Shown in pieces: positions 21,300 to 31,296 of a stretch of DNA of 64,000 nt. Under the pieces are notes generated by a model. The model did no database searches, was not told the origin of the DNA, and was given only the letters and a program-made list of their open reading frames with translations. The position numbers and the translations under genes were made by a program. Location of the stretch: positions 1,736,337 through 1,800,336 of the forward strand of contig NZ_CP075169.1 of NCBI RefSeq assembly GCF_016865525.2, given 5' to 3'. This DNA is from Sodalis ligni (lineage in GTDB: Bacteria > Pseudomonadota > Gammaproteobacteria > Enterobacterales > Enterobacteriaceae). Position 1 is the first letter of the stretch, and each line of letters begins with the position of its first letter.

Positions 21300-21377
21300 A
21301 ACGTCTTTGGAACCAAAGAGGCGGGGCGCGTGGACAACCAGTACGGGCCGGTTAAGGCCGGCCCGGGGAAGTGTCGT

Positions 21378-21644
21378 TTATTGCTGATATAAACTGAGGT
21401 TTTCTTTAGCGTAGGCTTCAAAATCCGTACAGCCGCCGATATGAACCTGATCGACGAAAATTTGCGGCACGGTTTCCACCGGTTTACCTACGGTTTTCGA
21501 CAGGTCCGCTTTGGAAATGCCTTCGGCGTGGATATCGACGTAACGGTAAGAGAAGTCATCCCGTTCAACAGTCAGTTTTTCAGCCAACTCTTTAGCGCGC
21601 ACACAATAAGGGCAGCCCGGACGTCCGAAAATGACAGCAAACAT
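21378..21644 (-). CDS. grxA: Glutaredoxin 1 GrxA
   Basis: GrxA is a cytoplasmic glutathione-dependent disulfide reductase that serves ribonucleotide reductase and other proteins. The active site FGRPGCPYCVRAKE is at residues 5-18. The cis-proline loop is ETVPQIFVD and the glutathione-binding HIGGCTDFEAY follows. I start at the ATG at 21644 because AAGGAG lies 5 nt before it; a GTG two codons upstream overlaps that site. The length is 88 residues (E. coli 85). In E. coli, OxyR controls grxA; I cannot see a firm OxyR site here. The usual neighbours ybjC and nfsA are missing. Confidence 0.95.
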   Translation of the reverse strand: MFAVIFGRPGCPYCVRAKELAEKLTVERDDFSYRYVDIHAEGISKADLSKTVGKPVETVPQIFVDQVHIGGCTDFEAYAKENLSLYQQ

Positions 21645-21889
21645 ATTCACTCCTTAACGTATAAAATGACAATCGAAACGAATCAATGAAAGTTGTTACG
21701 CTTCTTGTTGCCGTTTACTATGCCTGTGACCGGCGTCAAAAAAAAGCAGTAATTACCTTTCAGTTTAATGCCCCGTTCCTATCTAAAATGCCGCGACGCT
21801 GTTTTTAGCTCCCAGGCAAAACATTGCTCGACCGAAACCTACCCGCGGATTATTATCAACCGGATTATGACCAGAAAGCAGGGTACTGT

Positions 21890-22791
21890 GTGAAAATAGC
21901 CATTTTATCCCGGGACGGTTCCCTTTTTTCATGCAAGCGGTTACGGGAAGCCGCCGAAGCCGGCCGCCATAGCGTGGATATCATCGATCCGCTCTCCTGC
22001 TACATGAATATCAATTGTGCCGCGCCGTCCGTTCACTACCAGGGCAGGCGCCTGGCGCCCTATGATGCCGTGATCCCCCGCATCGGTACCGCCATTACCT
22101 TTTACGGAACGGCGGTGCTGCGCCAGTTTGAAATGCTGGGCAGCTATGCCCTTAATAATTCCGCCGCCATTACCAGGGCGAGGGATAAGCTGCATTCACT
22201 GCAATTACTGGCGAAAGAAGGCATAGATTTACCGGTGACCGGCTTTGCCGATTCACCCGACGATACCGGAGATTTGATTGAAATGGTCGGCGGCGCCCGC
22301 TGGTGGTGAAATTGGTGGAAGGTACTCAGGGGATAGGCGTGGTCCTGGCGGAAACCCCTCAGGCCGCTAAAAGCGTGATCGATGCGTTTCGGGGTCTGAA
22401 AGCACAGTTCCTGGTACAGGAGTATGTGCATGAGGCGCAAGGACGCGATATCCGCTGCCTGGTCATCGGCAACCAGGTGGTGGCGGCTATCGAGCGCCAG
22501 GCTCAGCCGGGGGACTTCCGCTCCAATTTGCATCGGGGCGGTACGGCCCATAGGGTGGTCATAACCCCGGCAGAACGGGCCATTGCGATAAAAGCGGTTG
22601 CTACCCTGGGCCTGGAAATCGCCGGTGTGGATATTCTGCGCGCCGAGCGCGGCCCGCTGGTAATGGAAGTGAATGCGTCGCCGGGGCTGGAGGGGGTGGA
22701 AACCGCCACCGGCATCGATATCGCAGGCATGATGATCCGCCATATCGAACAGCATGGACAACGGCGGTTGCTGTCTGCGCCGTCACGTTGA
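21890..22791 (+). pseudogene. rimK: Ribosomal S6 modification enzyme RimK, one frameshift
   Basis: RimK is an ATP-grasp ligase that adds glutamates to the C terminus of ribosomal protein S6. The GTG start at 21890 gives [20 protein letters not shown]. The first frame runs to EMVGGARWW and stops; the second continues at once as [17 protein letters not shown]. One more C in the run at 22296-22298 restores [12 protein letters not shown] and a normal 300-residue protein. Later ATP-grasp motifs ([40 protein letters not shown]) are intact. ybjN follows, as in E. coli. Confidence 0.9.
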
Positions 22792-23047
22792 TTAGCACTG
22801 CCGGTATTTTAGGATTTTGCCCCGTTTGACTGCCGTTAAAAAAGAATTGGGGTCAAATAATGCCCGCTAATCATTCAAAATCAACGTGATGTTATTGCAT
22901 TACCGGCCACCCGCTTAACCGCCGTAGTTCTCCTTTTGCCGGCGAGAGCGATATTTGATGTAAATTGCTGTGTTTGACCGTAGCGCCTTTGATTAATATT
23001 CCGTAAGCTATGCCCCGTTTCGGATTTATTAATTAGGGGTTAGCGTT

Positions 23048-23527
23048 ATGGATTCACTTGTTATTCCGGACCTTGATATCCTTAGACGCTGGTTGGAAAA
23101 AATGAGTCTCTCATTTTTCGAGTGTGACTCCTGTCAGGCGTTGCATCTGCCGCATATGCAAAATTTCGATGGAATATTCGATGCCAAGGTCGATCTGATT
23201 GACAATGTCATCCTTTTCTCCGCGCTGGCGGAAGTTCGGCCGACGGCGCTGATCGCCCTGGTGGGTGATTTAAGCCAAATCAACGCCAGTTCCCTGACCG
23301 TTAAGGCCTTTATCGATATCCAGGATGATAATCTGCCAAAGCTGGTGGCCTGCCAGTCCTTGAGTACCGAGGTCGGCATCACCTTCGGTCAATTCCGCCA
23401 TTTTATGCAGCAGGCGGAAGAACAGGTCTCCATGCTCATCCTTGAAGCCCGCGCCAACGATTTATTATTCATCGAAGAGGAAGATACGCCCGCCGAGGAG
23501 AAGCATACGGCGCCGGTTATCCATTGA
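23048..23527 (+). CDS. ybjN: YbjN family sensory-type protein
   Basis: YbjN is a small conserved cytoplasmic protein whose level affects motility, exopolysaccharide and stress traits in E. coli; its biochemical role is not settled. The 159-residue product shows the family segments FFECDSCQALHLPHMQNF, DAKVDLIDN and INASSLTVKAFIDIQDDNLPKLV. The acidic tail (EEEDTPAEE) is variable in the family. Position after rimK and before potF is as in E. coli. No membrane segment or signal peptide is present. Confidence 0.93.
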   Translation: MDSLVIPDLDILRRWLEKMSLSFFECDSCQALHLPHMQNFDGIFDAKVDLIDNVILFSALAEVRPTALIALVGDLSQINASSLTVKAFIDIQDDNLPKLVACQSLSTEVGITFGQFRHFMQQAEEQVSMLILEARANDLLFIEEEDTPAEEKHTAPVIH

Positions 23528-23902
23528 TACCTAGCTCCTGCTGCTGCGGTAAAACTCAACTCATTGTTTTCCATGGTTTCTGCTGCGTTTTTCCTCAATT
23601 CGCCCGATTTGCCTCTCCGGTTAAGCCATAAACACCCTATTTGATAGACAAAAAATGAATAATTAATCGATTAAAGCCATTTTTTTTGCAGAGCTCTGGC
23701 GTAGCTTTGTCGCTGCGGTTATGCTTGCGATACTGCTCTGGAATCAGGGAAACGGCATGGTGTTCTTCGTTATCCCCGCGAATCCGATGAATAAAAAATA
23801 TTCACGGAGATTCCATCAGCCGCTGCACCTTATTGACGCGCTGTGTCTCGGTTGAGATGCATATATACATTTTTGTTGACTGGGATCTGGAGGAAGCAAC
23901 GG
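23528..23902. other. potF upstream region
   Basis: A 375-bp gap that should hold the potFGHI promoter. It contains a poly-T run and the 12-bp palindrome TTAATCGATTAA at 23663-23674. No gene is visible and I cannot identify the regulator. Confidence 0.4.
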
Positions 23903-25015
23903 ATGTTCACCCAACGTAAGAAATGGCTGTCGGGTTTCGCTGTCGGCTTGTTGATGGCAGCATCCGCCACTGCAATAGCGGCGGAACAAAAAACATTGCA
24001 TGTGTATAACTGGTCCGATTATATCGCGCCGAATACCGTACCGGATTTCGAGAAGCAGACAGGCATCAAGGTCGTCTATGATGTATTCGATTCCAATGAG
24101 GTGCTGGAAGGCAAACTGATGGCCGGCAGTACCGGTTTTGATATTGTCGTCCCTTCCGCCAGCTTCCTTGAGCGTCAATTAACCGCCGGCGTATTCCAGC
24201 CGCTGGATAAAAGCAAATTACCGAACTATAAAAACCTGGATCCGGATTTGCTGAAATTGATCAGCCGGAACGATCCCGGCAATAAATACGCCATTCCTTA
24301 CATGTGGGCCACCACCGGCATTGCCTACAACGTCGACAAGGTGAAAGCCATATTGGGCAATGACGCGCCGCTCAACAGCTGGGATTTGGTGCTCAAGCCG
24401 GAAAATCTGGCGAAGCTGAAAAGCTGTGGTGTTTCCTTCCTGGATGCGCCGTCGGAAATTTTCGCCACCGTGCTTAATTATCTGGGCAAGGATCCCAACA
24501 GCGGCAACGCCGCCGATTATACCGGCCCGGCGACGGACCTGCTGTTAAAGCTGCGCCCGAGCGTCCGGTATTTCCATTCATCGCAATATATCAATGACCT
24601 GGCAAACGGTGATATCTGTGTGGCCATCGGCTGGGCAGGGGATGTGATGCAGGCGTCGAACCGCCCCAAGGAAGCCAAAAACGGCGTGAATATCGTTTAC
24701 AGTTTCCAAAAAGGGGGAGCGCTGGCTTTTTTTCACGTCCCCCCCATCCCCGCCGATGCCAAAAATGTCGACGAGGCCTATCAATTCCTGAATTACCTGA
24801 TGGATCCCAAGGTCATCGCGCAGGTGAGCAACCAGATTTTTTATGCCAACGGCAATCTGGCGTCTACACCTTTGGTGGACGAAGCGGTACGTAACAATCC
24901 CGGCATTTATCCGCCGCCGGATGTGCGGGCTAAGCTCTTTACCCTCAAGGTACAGCCGCCGGCCATTGATCGCGTGATAACCCGTGCCTGGACTAAAGTG
25001 AAAAGCGGCAAATAG
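23903..25015 (+). CDS. potF: Putrescine-binding periplasmic protein PotF
   Basis: PotF captures putrescine in the periplasm for the PotGHI importer. The ATG at 23903 follows GGAGG by 9 nt and opens a signal peptide ending TAIAA. The length of 370 residues matches E. coli, and residue numbers align one to one. Known ligand contacts Trp37, Ser38, Asp39, Tyr40, Ser85, Glu185, Ser226, Trp244, Asp247, Phe276 and Tyr314 are all present. Asp278, which contacts the diamine, is replaced by His (codon CAC at 24734-24736), and the next residues read VPPIP, where E. coli has VFAMP. Binding preference may therefore differ. The local sequence has T7 and C7 runs, so a compensated reading error is possible. 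Confidence 0.95.
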   Translation: MFTQRKKWLSGFAVGLLMAASATAIAAEQKTLHVYNWSDYIAPNTVPDFEKQTGIKVVYDVFDSNEVLEGKLMAGSTGFDIVVPSASFLERQLTAGVFQPLDKSKLPNYKNLDPDLLKLISRNDPGNKYAIPYMWATTGIAYNVDKVKAILGNDAPLNSWDLVLKPENLAKLKSCGVSFLDAPSEIFATVLNYLGKDPNSGNAADYTGPATDLLLKLRPSVRYFHSSQYINDLANGDICVAIGWAGDVMQASNRPKEAKNGVNIVYSFQKGGALAFFHVPPIPADAKNVDEAYQFLNYLMDPKVIAQVSNQIFYANGNLASTPLVDEAVRNNPGIYPPPDVRAKLFTLKVQPPAIDRVITRAWTKVKSGK

Positions 25016-25135
25016 TTCCGTGCAGCAACCAAAAAACTAAACCTAACCGACAGGCGGCTTAATCTCCCGCCTGTTATGCTTTTCAGAAACGGCAGGACAA
25101 AAACGCCTTGTCTGTTCCTTTTGTTCCGGAGAGCC

Positions 25136-26275
25136 ATGTCAGTGAATGATGCACTACCCCGCCCACAGCCTAAAAGTCTGAAAATGGTTACGCCATTGCT
25201 GGAAATCCGCAATCTGTCCAAGGCCTTTGACGGCCAGTTGGCGGTGGATGACGTCAGTTTGACCATTTTCAAAGGGGAGATGTTCGCTTTACTTGGGGCG
25301 TCAGGCTGCGGCAAATCCACCCTGCTGCGGATGCTGGCGGGTTTTGAGCAGCCGACCCAGGGACAAATCGTCCTGGACGGCCAGGATCTTTCCCATATGC
25401 CGCCCTACCAGCGCCCGATAAATATGATGTTTCAATCCTATGCGCTGTTTCCCCATATGACGGTGGAGCAGAATATTGCTTTCGGGTTGAAACAGGACAA
25501 GCTGCCTCGCGGGGAGATTAAACAGCGGGTGGAAGAGATGCTTACCATGGTGCACATGCAGGAATTTATCGGCAGGAAACCCCATCAGCTTTCCGGCGGT
25601 CAGCGGCAGCGGGTGGCGCTGGCCCGCAGTCTGGCCAAGCGGCCGAAATTGCTGTTGCTGGATGAACCCATGGGGGCGCTGGATAAAAAGCTGCGGGATC
25701 GTATGCAGCTGGAAGTGGTGGATATCCTTGAGCGCGTTGGGGTTACCTGTGTCATGGTGACCCACGATCAGGAGGAAGCCATGACCATGGCGGGACGAAT
25801 CGCCATCATGAATCGCGGTAAGTTCGTCCAGATTGGCGAGCCGGAAGAAATTTATGAGCATCCCAACAGCTGTTTCAGCGCCGAATTTATCGGCTCGGTG
25901 AACATGTTCGACGGATTGCTTAAAGAACGCCGCGACGATTCGCTCATTCTGCAAAGTCCGGCGCTGGTGCATCCGCTGCAGGTGAATACGGACGTGTCGG
26001 TAGTGGACGGCGTGCCGGTGCATGTGGCCTTGCGGCCGGAAAAAATCATGCTGTGCGATGAAGTGCCGGCGGATGGGTCCAATTTTGCCGTGGGGGAGGT
26101 GGTGAATATCGCCTATCTTGGCGATTTATCCATTTACCATGTGCGGCTGCAAGGCGGCCAGATAATCAGCGCTCAGCTGCAGAATGCCCATCGTTTCCGT
26201 AAAGGGACGCCCACCTGGGGCGATGAGGTCCGTCTCTGTTGGGATGCGGACAGTTGTGTCGTGTTGACGGTATAG
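25136..26275 (+). CDS. potG: Putrescine import ATPase PotG
   Basis: PotG is the ATP-hydrolysing subunit of the putrescine importer. Walker A GASGCGKS lies at 54-61, the Q-loop in MMFQSYALFPHM, signature LSGGQRQR, Walker B LLLLDEPMGALD and switch VMVTHDQEE. A C-terminal TOBE-type regulatory domain follows (VHVALRPEKIML, VNIAYLGDLSIYHV). The ATG at 25136 follows GGAG; an in-frame GTG two codons later matches the shorter E. coli start. About 380 residues, normal. Second gene of potFGHI. Confidence 0.96.
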   Translation: MSVNDALPRPQPKSLKMVTPLLEIRNLSKAFDGQLAVDDVSLTIFKGEMFALLGASGCGKSTLLRMLAGFEQPTQGQIVLDGQDLSHMPPYQRPINMMFQSYALFPHMTVEQNIAFGLKQDKLPRGEIKQRVEEMLTMVHMQEFIGRKPHQLSGGQRQRVALARSLAKRPKLLLLDEPMGALDKKLRDRMQLEVVDILERVGVTCVMVTHDQEEAMTMAGRIAIMNRGKFVQIGEPEEIYEHPNSCFSAEFIGSVNMFDGLLKERRDDSLILQSPALVHPLQVNTDVSVVDGVPVHVALRPEKIMLCDEVPADGSNFAVGEVVNIAYLGDLSIYHVRLQGGQIISAQLQNAHRFRKGTPTWGDEVRLCWDADSCVVLTV

Positions 26276-26289
26276 GCCAAGGGGAAAAC

Positions 26290-27252
26290 ATGTCTGTTTC
26301 GGTTGAAAAAACGCCGCCCGGATCTGAACCGGGACAGTTGAATACCCCAGGCTACCTGACGCGGCTGCAGATGAAACACGGCCGCAAGGGGGTCATATTT
26401 TTGCCCTACCTCTGGCTGCTGCTGCTGTTTATGCTGCCGTTCCTCATTGTTTTCAAAATCAGCCTGGCGGATATGGCCCGTGCGATTCCACCCTATACCG
26501 ATCTGGTCACCTGGGTGGACGGCAAGCTGGATATTTCGCTGAATCTGGCGAATTTTATGCAGCTGCTGGAGGATCCGCTTTATATCGAGGCGTATTTGCA
26601 GTCGCTGCAGGTCGCGGCCATCTCCACCTTTTTCTGCCTGCTGATTGGCTACCCCATGGCCTGGGCGGTGGCGCACAGTAAGCCTTCCACCCGCAATATC
26701 CTGCTGCTGCTGGTTATCCTGCCGTCCTGGACCTCGTTTTTGATTCGGGTCTATGCCTGGATGGGAATCTTGAAAAACAACGGCGTGCTGAATAATTTCC
26801 TGATGTGGCTCGGGGTTATCCATGAGCCTTTGGTGATCCTCCATACCAACCTGGCCGTTTACATCGGAATCGTTTACGCCTACCTGCCGTTTATGATACT
26901 GCCTGTCTACACCGCGTTGACCCGCCTGGATTATTCGCTGGTGGAAGCCTCGCTGGATCTTGGCGCGCGACCGCTCAAGACCTTTTTCCAGGTGATTGTG
27001 CCGCTGACCAAGGGCGGGATTATCGCCGGTTCGATGCTGGTATTCATTCCGGCGGTGGGGGAGTATGTCATCCCCGAACTGCTCGGCGGGCCGGACAGCA
27101 TCATGATCGGCCGAATCCTGTGGCAGGAGTTCTTTAATAACCGCGATTGGCCGGTGGCGTCGGCAGTGGCGGTGGTGATGCTGTTGCTGCTTATCGTGCC
27201 GATTATGTGGTTCCATAAGCATCAAAACAAAGCCCTGGGGGAACACGCGTGA
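26290..27252 (+). CDS. potH: Putrescine transport permease PotH
   Basis: PotH is an inner-membrane permease subunit with six predicted helices, 320 residues. The start at 26290 follows AAGGGG and lies 14 bp after the potG stop. The opening QMKHGRKGVIFLPYLWLLLLF, the PSWTSFLIRVYAWMGILKNNG segment and the EAA loop (EASLDLGARPLKTFFQVIVP) are diagnostic. The C terminus overlaps the potI start by four bases (GTGA), which indicates coupled translation. Confidence 0.96.
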   Translation: MSVSVEKTPPGSEPGQLNTPGYLTRLQMKHGRKGVIFLPYLWLLLLFMLPFLIVFKISLADMARAIPPYTDLVTWVDGKLDISLNLANFMQLLEDPLYIEAYLQSLQVAAISTFFCLLIGYPMAWAVAHSKPSTRNILLLLVILPSWTSFLIRVYAWMGILKNNGVLNNFLMWLGVIHEPLVILHTNLAVYIGIVYAYLPFMILPVYTALTRLDYSLVEASLDLGARPLKTFFQVIVPLTKGGIIAGSMLVFIPAVGEYVIPELLGGPDSIMIGRILWQEFFNNRDWPVASAVAVVMLLLLIVPIMWFHKHQNKALGEHA

Positions 27253-28094
27253 ATACTCTTCCGGTAGTGCGTTCGCCCTGGCGCATCGTCATTTTGGTCC
27301 TGGTCTTTACGTTTTTGTATGCCCCGATGCTGATGCTGGTGATTTATTCGTTTAACAGCTCAAAACTGGTGACTGTCTGGGCCGGCTGGTCAACCCAATG
27401 GTACGGGGTTCTGATGCATGACGACGCCATGATAAACGCGGTCACCCTCAGCCTGACCCTTGCGGCGGCCACCGCCACCATGGCGATGATTCTCGGCACG
27501 CTGGCGGCGGTGGTGATTGTCCGCTTCGGTCGTTTTCGCGGATCCGATACGTTTGCCTTTATGCTCACCGCGCCCCTGGTGATGCCGGACGTGATAACCG
27601 GTCTGTCGCTGCTATTGCTGTTCGTGGCCCTGGGGCACGCCATCGGTTGGCCGGCTGAGCGGGGCATGTTCACCATCTGGCTGGCCCATGTGACCTTTTG
27701 CACCGCCTACGTCGCGGTGGTGGTTAACTCCCGGCTGCGGGAACTGGACCAATCCATCGAGGAAGCCGCGCTGGATTTGGGCGCTACGCCGATTAAGGTC
27801 TTTTTCATTATTACGCTGCCGATGATTGCCCCGGCGATTATTTCCGGCTGGCTACTGGCATTTACCCTTTCCCTGGATGATTTGGTCATCGCCAGTTTTG
27901 TCGCGGGTCCGGGGTCCACCACCTTGCCGATGCTGGTGTTCTCCAGCGTGCGGATGGGGGTGAATCCGGAGATCAATGCCCTGGCCACTATTATTTTGGG
28001 GGTGGTGGGCATCATCGGGATGATTGCCTGGTGGCTGATGTCGCGCTCTGAAAAACAGCGCCGGCTGGACCGGCAGCGGGCGGCTCGCGGCTGA
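27249..28094 (+). CDS. potI: Putrescine transport permease PotI
   Basis: PotI is the second permease subunit of the putrescine importer, 281 residues as in E. coli. The start is GTG, sharing GTGA with the potH stop. Typical segments are APMLMLVIYSFNSSKLVTVW near the N terminus and the EAA loop (EAALDLGATPIKVFFIITLP), followed by SLDDLVIASFVAGPG. It is the last pot gene; ybjO follows after 146 bp. Confidence 0.96.
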   Translation: MNTLPVVRSPWRIVILVLVFTFLYAPMLMLVIYSFNSSKLVTVWAGWSTQWYGVLMHDDAMINAVTLSLTLAAATATMAMILGTLAAVVIVRFGRFRGSDTFAFMLTAPLVMPDVITGLSLLLLFVALGHAIGWPAERGMFTIWLAHVTFCTAYVAVVVNSRLRELDQSIEEAALDLGATPIKVFFIITLPMIAPAIISGWLLAFTLSLDDLVIASFVAGPGSTTLPMLVFSSVRMGVNPEINALATIILGVVGIIGMIAWWLMSRSEKQRRLDRQRAARG

Positions 28095-28240
28095 TTGTCG
28101 GCACAGATGCGGCGGCATTCGCAGCGGAATGCCGATATCACTGCTCCGGCAGCGGACGGTCCGTAGCTGATTTTTGTCAAAGCTGCTAGTCTTGTTGCGT
28201 GCGCCGCACCTGTGTGGCCTCATCTGCGCGGAGAAAATCC

Positions 28241-28726
28241 ATGTCGGAGATCTTTAGAAACCGTTATTCAGACCGGGCGCGCTGGACCGGCCATGCCCCG
28301 GTGGCGGTGGTTACCGCCGCTGTCGCCATTATCGCCACCCGCTGTCTTGGGGTGGTGATGCTGGCCGGCAATCTGGGCCTGGAGGGAATACAAAGCTTCA
28401 TCAGCACCAGCAGCGGTTCCTGGGATTTGACGCTGTTGTTCCTGGCCGCCCTGGTAATACTTTTTCTGGAATTGCATTGCGGATTCGCCCTGTTGCGGGG
28501 GCGGACCCGTGCGCGCTGGTGTTTTCTAGGGTGTCAACTCATTAGCGCCGGCTATCTGTTTGTCGCCACCTGGCACGGTTATTATCCCGAAATGTTCGTG
28601 CTGCCCGGCGACGGCGCAGCTGAAATCCTGTATCAGCTTTTAATGCATAAACTACCCGATATGCTGATGCTGAGTCTGCTGTTCGTGCCGAAAACCGGCC
28701 AGCGTTTTTTTACCGGCAAACAATGA
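28241..28726 (+). CDS. ybjO: Inner membrane protein YbjO (DUF2593)
   Basis: A 161-residue membrane protein matching the E. coli YbjO layout: four hydrophobic segments and the conserved ending [22 protein letters not shown] start at 28241, where GGAG lies 8 nt upstream and the length matches E. coli (162). Its function is unknown. It sits between the pot operon and rlmC, as in E. coli. Confidence 0.85.
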   Translation: MSEIFRNRYSDRARWTGHAPVAVVTAAVAIIATRCLGVVMLAGNLGLEGIQSFISTSSGSWDLTLLFLAALVILFLELHCGFALLRGRTRARWCFLGCQLISAGYLFVATWHGYYPEMFVLPGDGAAEILYQLLMHKLPDMLMLSLLFVPKTGQRFFTGKQ

Positions 28727-28781
28727 TTTTGTTGCCCCGGCGGTGATACAACGCGCGCCCGTTCCGCTTTCCTGTCTGCCC

Positions 28782-29909
28782 ATGCACTGCGATTTATTTA
28801 ACGCCGACCGTTGCCGCTCCTGCCAGTGGCTAGAGATGCCTTATCCGCAACAGTTAGCGGAGAAACAGGCGCGTCTTGCCGAACTTTTGTCCCCATTGCC
28901 GGTGGAGCAATGGCTGGCGCCGGTGGCTTCGCCAGAGTCGGCCTTCCGTTATAAGGCCAAAATGGTGGTGGGGGGCAGCGTTGAGCGACCCTTGCTGGGC
29001 ATGCTGCCGCAGGGCAGGGAGCCTGTTGATCTGTGCGATTGCCCGCTGTATCCCGCTGATTTCGCCCCGACGTTCAGCGTGCTGAAAACCTTTATCGGCC
29101 GCGCCGGTCTGACGCCCTACAGCGTGGCGCTCAAGCGGGGGGAATTGAAATTCCTGCTGCTCACCGCCAGCAGCCACAGCGGGGACATGATGCTGCGTTT
29201 TGTGTTGCGCTCCGAGACGAAACTCGCGGCGCTGCGGGCGGCGCTGCCCTGGCTGCGGGCGCGGTTGCCACAGCTCAAGGTGATTTCAGCGAATATCCAG
29301 CCGGTGCATATGGCCATTCTGGAAGGCGACACCGAAATCGTGCTTACCGGGCAAACCGCCCTGGAGGAGCGCCTTAATGACATCCCGCTGTTTATCCGTC
29401 CCCGCAGCTTTTTCCAAACCAATCCGGCCATCGCTGCCCGCTTGTACGACACGGCCCGTGAGTGGGTAGCGGCGCTGAATATCATCAGCCTGTGGGATCT
29501 GTTTTGCGGAGTAGGGGGCTTTGGGCTGCATTGCGCGACAGCGGAAATGCGCTTGACAGGCATCGAAATCAGCCCTGAGGCCATCGCCAGCGCCCGGCAG
29601 TCGGCCAAGGCGCTGGGACTGCGCCGGGTGGATTTCCAGGCGCTGGATTCCACCCGCTTCGCCCTGGGGCATGATACCCCCGATCTGGTGCTGGTGAATC
29701 CGCCGCGGCGCGGCATCGGCGTCGAATTATGCGGCTATCTGGACCGCATGGCGCCGCCCTGGATACTCTATTCCAGCTGCCAGGCGCAGAGCCTGGCGAA
29801 AGATGTGCTGGCGCTGCCGTCTTACCGGCTTGTCAGCGTGCAGCTATTCGATATGTTCCCGCACACCGCCCATTACGAGACGCTGGTATTGCTTAAACGC
29901 CGGGATTAG
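28782..29909 (+). CDS. rlmC: 23S rRNA (uracil-747-C5)-methyltransferase RlmC
   Basis: RlmC methylates U747 of 23S rRNA using S-adenosylmethionine. It is 375 residues from the ATG at 28782 ([16 protein letters not shown]). The [4Fe-4S] cysteines are Cys3, Cys11, Cys14 and one of the CDCPLY pair near 88. The SAM site is [12 protein letters not shown], the NPPRRGIG motif follows, and the catalytic cysteine lies in YSSCQAQ. Its stop codon overlaps the stop of convergent artM by two bases; E. coli has artJ in this place, so artJ was deleted up to the edge of both genes. Confidence 0.95.
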   Translation: MHCDLFNADRCRSCQWLEMPYPQQLAEKQARLAELLSPLPVEQWLAPVASPESAFRYKAKMVVGGSVERPLLGMLPQGREPVDLCDCPLYPADFAPTFSVLKTFIGRAGLTPYSVALKRGELKFLLLTASSHSGDMMLRFVLRSETKLAALRAALPWLRARLPQLKVISANIQPVHMAILEGDTEIVLTGQTALEERLNDIPLFIRPRSFFQTNPAIAARLYDTAREWVAALNIISLWDLFCGVGGFGLHCATAEMRLTGIEISPEAIASARQSAKALGLRRVDFQALDSTRFALGHDTPDLVLVNPPRRGIGVELCGYLDRMAPPWILYSSCQAQSLAKDVLALPSYRLVSVQLFDMFPHTAHYETLVLLKRRD

Positions 29910-30574
29910 CTGCGCCGTTCGAAGCGCAGCGCGCGATACTCCACCAGGCGCATCAGCAGCGTCAATATGCCGTTGACGCACAGATAGATAATCCCGGCGG
30001 CGCCGAACACCATTACATCATACGTCCTGCCGTACATCAGCTGCCCGTGCCCCATCACATCCATCAGCGTAATGGTATAGGCCAGCGACGTGCTTTTGAA
30101 AACCAGCACCACTTCATTGGAATAGGAGGAGAGGGCGCGTTTGATAGCGAACGGCATCAGCAGCCGCAATGACTGGGCTCGGCTCATCCCCAGCGCCGAG
30201 CATGACTGCCACTGGCCGGACGGAATGGCGCGCATGGCGCCGGTAAACAGCTGAGTACTGTAGGCCGCGCTGTTCAAGGCCAGGGCGATCATGGCGCACA
30301 GCCAAGGCTGGGATACCAGCGACCATAACCAGGGTATGGCGCGTAATGCGGCAAACTGTCCCGGGCCGTAATAAATCAGGAATATCTGCACCAGCAGCGG
30401 CGTGCCGGTAAACAAGGTGATATAGATTTTCACCAGCGGCGTCAGCACCGGGAGCTTCAGGCTGACGATCACCGTAAACAGCAGCGCCAGAAACAGGGCT
30501 ATCAGGATGGCGCACAGCGTCAGCGACAGGCTTACGGGCAATCCTTTCATCAAATCCGGCAGATAGGCCAGCAT
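29906..30574 (-). CDS. artM: Arginine transport permease ArtM
   Basis: ArtM is one of two membrane permeases of the arginine importer, 222 residues. The ATG at 30574 overlaps the artQ stop as TGATG; a GTG sits one codon upstream. Typical polar amino acid permease features are present: [45 protein letters not shown] and [13 protein letters not shown]. The 3' end touches rlmC head to head with no room for a terminator. Confidence 0.95.
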   Translation of the reverse strand: MLAYLPDLMKGLPVSLSLTLCAILIALFLALLFTVIVSLKLPVLTPLVKIYITLFTGTPLLVQIFLIYYGPGQFAALRAIPWLWSLVSQPWLCAMIALALNSAAYSTQLFTGAMRAIPSGQWQSCSALGMSRAQSLRLLMPFAIKRALSSYSNEVVLVFKSTSLAYTITLMDVMGHGQLMYGRTYDVMVFGAAGIIYLCVNGILTLLMRLVEYRALRFERRS

Positions 30575-31287
30575 CACGAAGCCCTCGTTTCAAAACGCGT
30601 TGAGCGGCGTTCAATGGCGCGGAGAATGACCTGGCTCAGCAGGGTAATGGCCAGATACACCGCCGCAGCAACCAGATACCAGGTAAACGGCTGCTGGGTA
30701 AAATTGACGATACTTTTGGTTTGCAGCATCAAGTCATTGACGCTTATCAGCGAGACCAGTGCGGTGTCCTTCAGCAGCACCAGCCATTGATTTCCCAGGC
30801 CCGGCAGCGCATGACGCCACATTTGCGGCAAAATCAGCCGGAAAAAAACGGCGCTGGTTTTCATGCCCAGCGACTGGCCGGACTCCCATTGTCCCTGCGG
30901 AATGGCTTTGATAGCGCCGCGCAGGGTTTGAGATGCGTAAGAGGCGTACAGCAGTGCCAGAGCCAGCACGCCGCAGATAAAGGGGCTGACGTTGACATCC
31001 GCCGGCAGGCTCAGGGGCAGATGATAGCCGGCCAGATTAAGGGTAAAACCGTCCGACAGCGTCAGCAGCAGCTGCGACGCGCCGAAATAGATAAACAGCA
31101 CTACCAATATTTCCGGCAGGCCGCGCAGCACCGTGACCACGGCGGTGCCCAGCAGCCCCAGCCATTTCCAGCGCGCGGATTCCCAAGCGGCAAAACACAT
31201 CGCCAGCACCAGGCCCACAACCAGCGCGCATAACGCCAGCCCCAGGGTAGTCCCTGCGGCGCCGGCGATAGGATAAAGTTCATTCAT
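30574..31287 (-). CDS. artQ: Arginine transport permease ArtQ
   Basis: ArtQ pairs with ArtM in the membrane, 237 residues (E. coli 238). The sequence shows [20 protein letters not shown], the [20 protein letters not shown] loop that contacts ArtP, and [15 protein letters not shown]. It starts 9 bp after artI and overlaps artM by one base, so the genes are co-translated. Confidence 0.95.
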   Translation of the reverse strand: MNELYPIAGAAGTTLGLALCALVVGLVLAMCFAAWESARWKWLGLLGTAVVTVLRGLPEILVVLFIYFGASQLLLTLSDGFTLNLAGYHLPLSLPADVNVSPFICGVLALALLYASYASQTLRGAIKAIPQGQWESGQSLGMKTSAVFFRLILPQMWRHALPGLGNQWLVLLKDTALVSLISVNDLMLQTKSIVNFTQQPFTWYLVAAAVYLAITLLSQVILRAIERRSTRFETRAS

Positions 31288-31296
31288 GAAAGCGGA

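Noticed and set aside
26173..27246. 357-codon frame antisense to potH
   Set aside because: Shadow of potH, dominated by His, Gln and Arg.
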